Of a stretch of DNA of 9,718 nucleotides, positions 5,379 through 9,718 are shown piece after piece. Source of the stretch: Bacteroidales bacterium (lineage in GTDB: Bacteria; Bacteroidota; Bacteroidia; Bacteroidales; UBA932); contig JAGCCD010000202.1 of the NCBI GenBank assembly GCA_017651785.1, positions 1 to 9,718 of the forward strand. Reading direction: 5' to 3'. The translations under genes were made by a program, and so were the position numbers. Each line of letters starts with the position of its first letter. Position 1 is the first letter of the stretch. The notes under the pieces were generated by a model. The model saw nothing but the letters and a program-made list of their open reading frames with translations, had not been told where the DNA came from and ran no database searches.

Positions 5379-8372
5379 TTAGAATGACACTTCTACTCCA
5401 CCAATGAAAGACTTGGTAAGAGGGTAGTTACCTGCACCATATCCGACGAGGGAGATCTGGGGATCCCAGAAATCAACATCGTTGAAGCAATAGAGGTTGA
5501 GACCGCTCACGTAGACCTTGAGTCCTTTGACGTGAAGAACGTCAAGAGCGGGCTTGGGAAGGCTGTAGGCGAGGGTGATGTCCTTGATACGGACGAAGTC
5601 GCCTCTCTCGAGCCAGCGGTCTGAAGCGCCGATGGCGGAGTTGGTGGAGTTACCTGCGATGGGCCTGGGGTTGCAAGCGGTGTCGCCGGGCTTCTTCCAG
5701 TAGTTGAGGGCGGAGGCCTTCTGGTTCATCTGCATCTGCTCACCGTCACTGTTGGTGTAGTGATACTCGTTGACGTTCCAGACGTTGTTGCCACCCATAT
5801 ACTCGAAGAATGCGCTGAGGCTCAGGCCACCCCACTGGAGGCTGGTGTTGAAGCCGCCCATGAACTTGGGTTCAGGAGAACCTGCATAGTAGCGGCGTGC
5901 CTTGGCCTGGGAGTTGGTGAGAGTGATTTCACCGGTCTCTTCGTCAAGGTTGGATACCCAGAGAGCCTCACCGTTGGTAGGGTTGACTCCGTAGTAATCA
6001 TAAAGATAATAGGTATACATGGACTTGCCGACAACCTGCTGGAGGCTGGTACCGATCTTCTCCTCACCGCCGAGGTCGAGGATAGTGGTCTTGTTGAATG
6101 CCACGTTGAAGCCGACGTTCCAGACGAATTCGGGAGTCTGGATGATGTCGCCGTCCAGCTGGAACTCAACACCCTCGTTCTTCATGGAACCGATGTTCAT
6201 GAACAGGGTTGAGTAACCGGTGGTCTGAGGGACGGTCTTGTCAAGCAGCATGTCGAGGGTCTTACGGTTGTAGACGTCAACATTACCGCGGAGGCGGTTG
6301 AAGACGCTGAAGTCCAGACCGACGTTCCAGGTGGCGTTCTTTTCCCATGACAGGATGTCGTTGGAAGGCTGGCTGGGCAGCATACCTACGTATCCGTTGT
6401 AGGAAGTTCCGCCGTACAGGCCGTATGCCTGGTAAGGGCCGATACCGTTGTTACCGTTGAGACCGTAGCTCACGCGGAGTTTCAACAGGTCGAGCCAGCC
6501 GACGTTCTGCATGAACTTCTCACGACGGAGGTTCCAGGATGCGGAAACGGACCAGAAGAGACCCCATTTGTTCTTGCTTCCGAAGAGGGAAGAACCGTCA
6601 GCACGGAGGGTAGCCTGTGCGAAATACCTCTGATCGTAGTTGTAGTCTGCGATGGTGAAGAAGGAGAGCATGGTCCTGCGGGAGAAGCCCATTTCCGCCT
6701 CAACGCTTTCTGCGGGTGCGAACTGAGGATAAGGCATGTTGGCGTCGGTGCCGGGAGCATAGGTGTACATATAGTCATACATGTACTTCATGGCCTCCTG
6801 ACCTACGACGGCACGCACTGAGTGGTATCCACCGAAGATGTTGGCGTAAGTTGCAGTATTGGAAGTGGTGAGCTGCATGTACTGGTTCTTGATGGACTGG
6901 TCGGTAGGTACGCTGGCGCTGCCGCGGGCCTGGGGATCCCAGTAACGCTTTGAAGAACCGAAGATGCCCTCAGCGGAGTTCTTGGTCTCGAGGAAGAGGT
7001 TGTTGAAAGGCTCCCACTTGAGTCCGAGGGTACCGTTGAAGCGGTAGATGTGCTCCCACTGCTGGTCGTACATTGCAGTTGCACGGGGGTTCTGATAAGA
7101 GTTGGAGGCGATGTTCACGTTAGGAGTGCCGTCCGGGTTGGTCTTGGGAATCCAAGGCATGATGGTTACACCGGCGAATACAGGGTTTGCATAGTACAGA
7201 CTCTGCATAGGGATATCGTTCTGCTCAGTGTAAGCTACGTTTACACGGGCGCTGGCCTCGAGTCTCTTGGTGAGCTTGTGGTCTGCGTTGATACGAGCCT
7301 GGATCTTCTGATAGTCTACTCCGTAGAATACACCCTCGTTGCGATGGAAGGATGCGGAGGAGAAGAACTTGGAATTGGCGTTGCCTCCGCGGGCGCTGAT
7401 TTCGTACTCCTGGAGGTTACCGGGACGGGTGAGGTAGCTGAGCCAGTTGGTGTGCTCACCGTTCAGGAGGCTCATGGGCCTGTAGTAGGCTCCGGTAGGA
7501 TTGTCAGGGTCGGCACCTGCATTGACGGCTGCCTGCCTCTGCCATCCGAGGAGTTCCTCGGCGGTCATGGGACGGTAGCCGCTGTCGCTCTGAAGCCAGC
7601 TGACACCGTACTTGGCACGGGCGTCGAATGAAGCCTTTCCTTCCTTACCGCTCTTGGTGGTAACGAGGATAACGCCGTTTGCTGCACGGGAACCATAAGC
7701 GGCGGCCGCGGCAGCGTCCTTAAGCACCGTGATGCTCTCAATGTCGTTGGGATTGAGAGTGGTGAGGGTGTTGGAGGTATTGGTGAGCTCGCTGATGTTA
7801 CCGTTGAGCACAGGGATACCGTCAACAACCCACAGGGGCTCGTTTGAGGCGTTGATTGAGGAATAACCGCGGATACGGATGTTGGAAGCCGCACCAGGCT
7901 GGCCGGATGAACCGGAAACCTGAACACCTGCGAGCTTTCCTCCGAGGGCCTTGTCCACGGAAGTTACGGGGGCGGCGGCGAGTGTTTCACCCTTTACGGA
8001 AGAAACCGAACCGGTGACGGCCTCGCGCTTGACGGTACCGTAAGCCACGACGATGGTCTCTTCAAGGAGTTCTGCGTCTGACTCAAGGATCACGTCCACA
8101 ACCTGACGTCCACCGACGGCAATCTCCACCGTCTTGTAACCCAGGCAGCTGATGACGAGAGTTCCGTTAGCGGGAACGGAGATCTTGTAGCCGCCCAATG
8201 CATCAGTCATGGCGTAAACGGTGGTGCTGCCCTTGAGCTGCACGGCAGCTCCTGAAACAGCGTCACCATTGGCCTCCCTGATGGTTCCGCTCACATTCAC
8301 ATTCTGTGCAAATGCAGAGGCTCCTACAAGAAGCAATGCCACAACCGCGAAAAATGATTTGATTTTTCTCAT
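5379..8372 (-). CDS. SusC/RagA family TonB-linked outer membrane transporter (997 aa)
   Basis: Outer-membrane channel that imports large ligands with energy from TonB-ExbBD and works with the adjacent SusD. The signal peptide is about residues 1-22 (ASAFA|QN). A carboxypeptidase-regulatory-like beta domain spans 24-97 (VSGTIREANGDAVSGAAVQL). A TonB-box-like ETIVVAYG lies at 105-112. The plug domain runs about 115-243 with SusC/RagA signatures RIRGYSSINA (166-175), WVVDGIPV (181-188), IESITVLKDA (211-220) and YGSRAANGVILVTTKSGK (226-243). The rest (about 250-997) is the beta barrel, ending in GGVEVSF with the terminal Phe expected for BAM recognition. Length is normal for the family. There is no N-terminal secretin/TonB (STN) domain, so it is not a FecA-type signal transducer. 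It is the first gene of the operon, behind the promoter at 8464-8494. The ATG at 8372 is the only start giving a signal peptide. Confidence 0.98.
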   Translation of the reverse strand: MRKIKSFFAVVALLLVGASAFAQNVNVSGTIREANGDAVSGAAVQLKGSTTVYAMTDALGGYKISVPANGTLVISCLGYKTVEIAVGGRQVVDVILESDAELLEETIVVAYGTVKREAVTGSVSSVKGETLAAAPVTSVDKALGGKLAGVQVSGSSGQPGAASNIRIRGYSSINASNEPLWVVDGIPVLNGNISELTNTSNTLTTLNPNDIESITVLKDAAAAAAYGSRAANGVILVTTKSGKEGKASFDARAKYGVSWLQSDSGYRPMTAEELLGWQRQAAVNAGADPDNPTGAYYRPMSLLNGEHTNWLSYLTRPGNLQEYEISARGGNANSKFFSSASFHRNEGVFYGVDYQKIQARINADHKLTKRLEASARVNVAYTEQNDIPMQSLYYANPVFAGVTIMPWIPKTNPDGTPNVNIASNSYQNPRATAMYDQQWEHIYRFNGTLGLKWEPFNNLFLETKNSAEGIFGSSKRYWDPQARGSASVPTDQSIKNQYMQLTTSNTATYANIFGGYHSVRAVVGQEAMKYMYDYMYTYAPGTDANMPYPQFAPAESVEAEMGFSRRTMLSFFTIADYNYDQRYFAQATLRADGSSLFGSKNKWGLFWSVSASWNLRREKFMQNVGWLDLLKLRVSYGLNGNNGIGPYQAYGLYGGTSYNGYVGMLPSQPSNDILSWEKNATWNVGLDFSVFNRLRGNVDVYNRKTLDMLLDKTVPQTTGYSTLFMNIGSMKNEGVEFQLDGDIIQTPEFVWNVGFNVAFNKTTILDLGGEEKIGTSLQQVVGKSMYTYYLYDYYGVNPTNGEALWVSNLDEETGEITLTNSQAKARRYYAGSPEPKFMGGFNTSLQWGGLSLSAFFEYMGGNNVWNVNEYHYTNSDGEQMQMNQKASALNYWKKPGDTACNPRPIAGNSTNSAIGASDRWLERGDFVRIKDITLAYSLPKPALDVLHVKGLKVYVSGLNLYCFNDVDFWDPQISLVGYGAGNYPLTKSFIGGVEVSF

Positions 8373-8463
8373 TGGTTGAATTTTAATTAAACAATAATAA
8401 CATAATATGAGATAAACTAACTTTCCAGCTAACTATCTAGGCATACTAAGCAATTTTAAGTCG

Positions 8464-8494
8464 CAAAGCTACATAAATTTTCCAAATAGACAAA
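8464..8494 (-). promoter_or_regulatory. Promoter of the susC operon (TTTG-N19-TAnnTTTG)
   Basis: On the minus strand TTTG (8494-8491) is followed after exactly 19 bases by TAGCTTTG (8471-8464). Both elements match the Bacteroidota housekeeping sigma consensus (-33 TTTG, -7 TAnnTTTG) at the expected spacing. A start near 8458 would leave a leader of roughly 85 bases before the susC ATG at 8372. The leader is AT-rich, has two copies of AGTTAG spaced 12 bases apart (8417-8422 and 8429-8434), and shows no Shine-Dalgarno sequence or obvious riboswitch. Confidence 0.75.
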
Positions 8495-8516
8495 ATAATC
8501 CCAATAAAAAATATAA

Positions 8517-8533
8517 GTATAATACACACGTAT
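8517..8533. promoter_or_regulatory. Candidate operator: alternating GTAT/ATAC half-sites upstream of susC
   Basis: The 17 bases read GTAT-A-ATAC-ACAC-GTAT, so two overlapping inverted repeats share the middle half-site (8517-8525 and 8522-8533). It lies about 23-39 bases upstream of the -33 element of the susC promoter, a position typical for an activator. The surroundings are AT-rich, so chance occurrence is possible. No regulator gene is in the window. Confidence 0.3.
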
Positions 8534-8598
8534 AAAGGCCGCAAAATTGAATAATTACGCGAGAAAATAAAAATTTTTCTTAATGTCCGGAAGGACTA

Positions 8599-8637
8599 TT
8601 GGCAAAATACGTTGAAAATTTCAACGAAAATGGCCAA
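8599..8637 (-). terminator. Possible weak terminator of the ATP synthase operon
   Basis: Six bases beyond the atpG stop codon lies a nested inverted repeat: an inner stem CGTTGA/TCAACG (8610-8615 with 8621-8626) and an outer stem TTGGC/GCCAA (8599-8603 with 8633-8637). On the minus strand the inner stem is followed by TATTTTGCC, only a short T-rich run, and the stem is AT-rich. A terminator is expected here because atpG is usually the last gene of the Bacteroidales atp operon, but this structure is not a strong one. Confidence 0.35.
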
Positions 8638-8642
8638 AAAAG

Positions 8643-9527
8643 TTATCGTTCTGCGGAGCCTCCGACGATGTCCAGAATCTCTGAAGTGATCTTCTGCTGA
8701 CGTCCCTTATTGTACTCGAGAGTGAGCTGGGAGAGCAGTTCTTCAGCATTGTCGGTGGCGGCCTGCATGGCCACCATACGGGCGGCGTGCTCTGCCGCCG
8801 CTGAGTCAAGAATAGCTGCATATAGTTTAAGGTCAAGCATTTGCGGAATCATAGAAGATGCCAGTTCCGCTGCCGACGGCTCCAGGATATAGAGGTCGTC
8901 GGCGGTGTCTCCGCCACTGCGGGCTTCCGAAGAAGCGGCTTGCGGAGAAGAAAAGGGCAGGAAGCCCTCGGTGAGGGCAATCTGGCGGCCGGTACTTACA
9001 AAATGGTTGTATACCAGGATTACGCGCCCCACTTTACCCGATTCGTAGAGGGAGCGCAGCTCTCCGGAAATGGATGCAACCGCATCCGACGAGGGGTGGG
9101 TTACGACTTCCGTATAATCACGCGCCGCAGGCATTCCTGCCTTGCGCAGGGCTTCCGTGATCTTTTTTCCGAAAGACCATACCTGGACTGGGCCGTCGAT
9201 CCCCTTCAACGTGTCCAGCGCGAGCTTGATGACATTTGCGTTGAAAGCTCCGCACATTGAGGTGTTGCTGCTGATTGCCAGCAAGATAACCGGCAGAGGG
9301 GCGGAAGCTCCATCTGTCATTTCGGGCGAGGGGGCAGCCTGCGCCGAGAACTCTCCGGGAAGGCAGGAAAGTATACGCGTGAGCGTCGCCTCGTACGGGC
9401 GCAGCGCCTCGATGGTCCTCTGGGCCTTGCGGAGCTTGGAGGATGCCACGAGTTTCATCGCCGAAGTGATCTTCAGCGTACTGCGCACCGACGCGATGCG
9501 GTCTTTTACTTCCCTAAGTGAAGACAT
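8643..9527 (-). CDS. atpG: F-type ATP synthase gamma subunit (294 aa)
   Basis: Central rotating stalk of the F1 sector, coupling proton flow through Fo to ATP synthesis or hydrolysis at the inner membrane. The N-terminal helix has the conserved pattern REVKDRIASVRSTLKITSAM (5-24) followed by KLVASSKLRKAQ. The mid-domain contains ISSNTSMCGAFNANVIK (85-101), the Bacteroidota version of the family's SDRGLCGGFN motif, and LVYNHFVS (171-178). The C-terminal helix contains HAARMVAMQAATDNAEELL (247-265) and ends LEYNKGRQQKITSEILDIVG (270-289), the family signature. Length is normal for the family, with slightly long Ala/Pro/Ser-rich loops (about 60-78 and 192-210). The ATG at 9527 lies inside the 3' end of atpA, giving a 22-base overlap that suggests translational coupling. 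It is the last atp gene here. Confidence 0.98.
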   Translation of the reverse strand: MSSLREVKDRIASVRSTLKITSAMKLVASSKLRKAQRTIEALRPYEATLTRILSCLPGEFSAQAAPSPEMTDGASAPLPVILLAISSNTSMCGAFNANVIKLALDTLKGIDGPVQVWSFGKKITEALRKAGMPAARDYTEVVTHPSSDAVASISGELRSLYESGKVGRVILVYNHFVSTGRQIALTEGFLPFSSPQAASSEARSGGDTADDLYILEPSAAELASSMIPQMLDLKLYAAILDSAAAEHAARMVAMQAATDNAEELLSQLTLEYNKGRQQKITSEILDIVGGSAER

Positions 9528-9718
9528 ATGTCGGCTGCGACCTTTCTGATTGCGTTTTCAGCTTCCGGAGAAACCGTTCCGCGCGAGAGCTCGTCAAGTA
9601 CCGCGGCGTGCATCGAGCGCATTGCGTCCAGGAAAAGCGTCTGGAACTCAATCACCCGCGATATGGGAATATCTGCCATTAGCGCGTGCGTGCCGCAATA
9701 CAGCACTGCCACCTGCTC
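9506..9718 (-). CDS. atpA: F-type ATP synthase alpha subunit, C-terminal fragment
   Basis: Only the last 70 codons are in the window; the frame is already open at the window edge (GAG CAG GTG...), so the 5' part lies outside. The encoded tail starts EQVAVLYCGTHALMADIPIS, corresponding to the C-terminal helical domain of AtpA (family pattern EQV-x(2)-LY-x-G), and ends DICLHLGK before the TAA at 9506-9508. AtpA is the non-catalytic partner in the alpha3-beta3 head of F1. The stop codon lies 22 bases inside atpG in another frame, consistent with tight operon coupling. The sequence appears intact. Confidence 0.95.
   Translation of the reverse strand, partial: EQVAVLYCGTHALMADIPISRVIEFQTLFLDAMRSMHAAVLDELSRGTVSPEAENAIRKVAADICLHLGK

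Noticed and set aside
5760..6212. 150-codon open frame on the plus strand
   Set aside because: Antisense to the beta-barrel part of susC with no recognisable domains; the coding evidence is entirely on the minus strand.
7050..7631. 193-codon open frame on the plus strand
   Set aside because: It lies wholly antisense to the conserved susC plug/barrel sequence, and the translated protein is low-complexity Val/Gly-rich with no family resemblance. It is a by-product of codon bias in a GC-rich gene.
7700..7720. GCG/GCC-rich run inside susC as a repeat or insertion mark
   Set aside because: It simply encodes the poly-Ala stretch after VLKDA in the conserved SusC plug signature.
8585..8596. Small hairpin GTCC-GGAA-GGAC followed by T-rich DNA on the minus strand
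   Set aside because: Only a 4-bp stem with mismatches outside it; too weak to call a terminator on its own.
1..9718. CRISPR arrays, tRNA/rRNA genes, insertion sequences or phage genes
   Set aside because: No spaced direct repeats, cloverleaf-like sequence, transposase motifs or terminal inverted repeats were seen on either strand.

Overview
The window comes from a member of the phylum Bacteroidota, most likely order Bacteroidales. The evidence is a SusC/SusD pair, several lipoproteins with Bacteroidota-style signal peptides, promoter elements of the form TTTG-N19-TAnnTTTG, almost no Shine-Dalgarno sequences, and an atpA-atpG gene order. Base composition is moderately GC-rich (by eye, somewhat above half) except in the AT-rich intergenic DNA. 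That is higher than typical Bacteroides and would fit Rikenellaceae or related uncultured Bacteroidales, but the genus cannot be fixed from this sequence alone. Every gene lies on the minus strand, so transcription runs from high to low coordinates.

Region by region, in transcription order. (1) 9718-8643: the 3' end of an ATP synthase operon, with the last 70 residues of AtpA overlapping the start of AtpG by 22 bases. (2) 8642-8373: a 270-base AT-rich intergenic region, the longest gene-free stretch. It holds a weak hairpin after atpG, a cluster of GTAT/ATAC half-sites and a good Bacteroidota promoter. (3) 8372-1293: a tight four-gene operon with gaps of 12-17 bases: a SusC/RagA TonB-dependent transporter, a SusD/RagB lipoprotein, a Calx-beta domain lipoprotein, and a larger lipoprotein with a fibronectin-like domain and Ig-like (SbsA/Big_5-like) domains. 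A strong intrinsic terminator closes it at 1242-1272. (4) 1210-1: a second unit with its own -7 box, encoding a 224-residue secreted protein of unknown function and, 7 bases later, the N-terminal third or so of a subtilisin-like (S8) lipoprotein protease that runs off the window.

Inferred working model: SusC forms the outer-membrane channel and SusD its lid, the two accessory lipoproteins sit at the cell surface and help capture ligand, and the nearby protease supplies peptides. No glycoside hydrolase, polysaccharide lyase, sulfatase, ECF sigma/anti-sigma pair, hybrid two-component system or SusR-like regulator is present. The SusC lacks the N-terminal signalling (STN) domain. The locus therefore looks more like a protein/peptide acquisition system than a glycan utilisation locus. 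From memory, the gene order and sizes resemble the four-component complex BT2261-BT2264 of Bacteroides thetaiotaomicron, which was crystallised with peptides bound. The most unexplained parts are the 224-residue protease partner, the C-terminal domains of the two lipoproteins, and the operator-like repeat upstream of susC.
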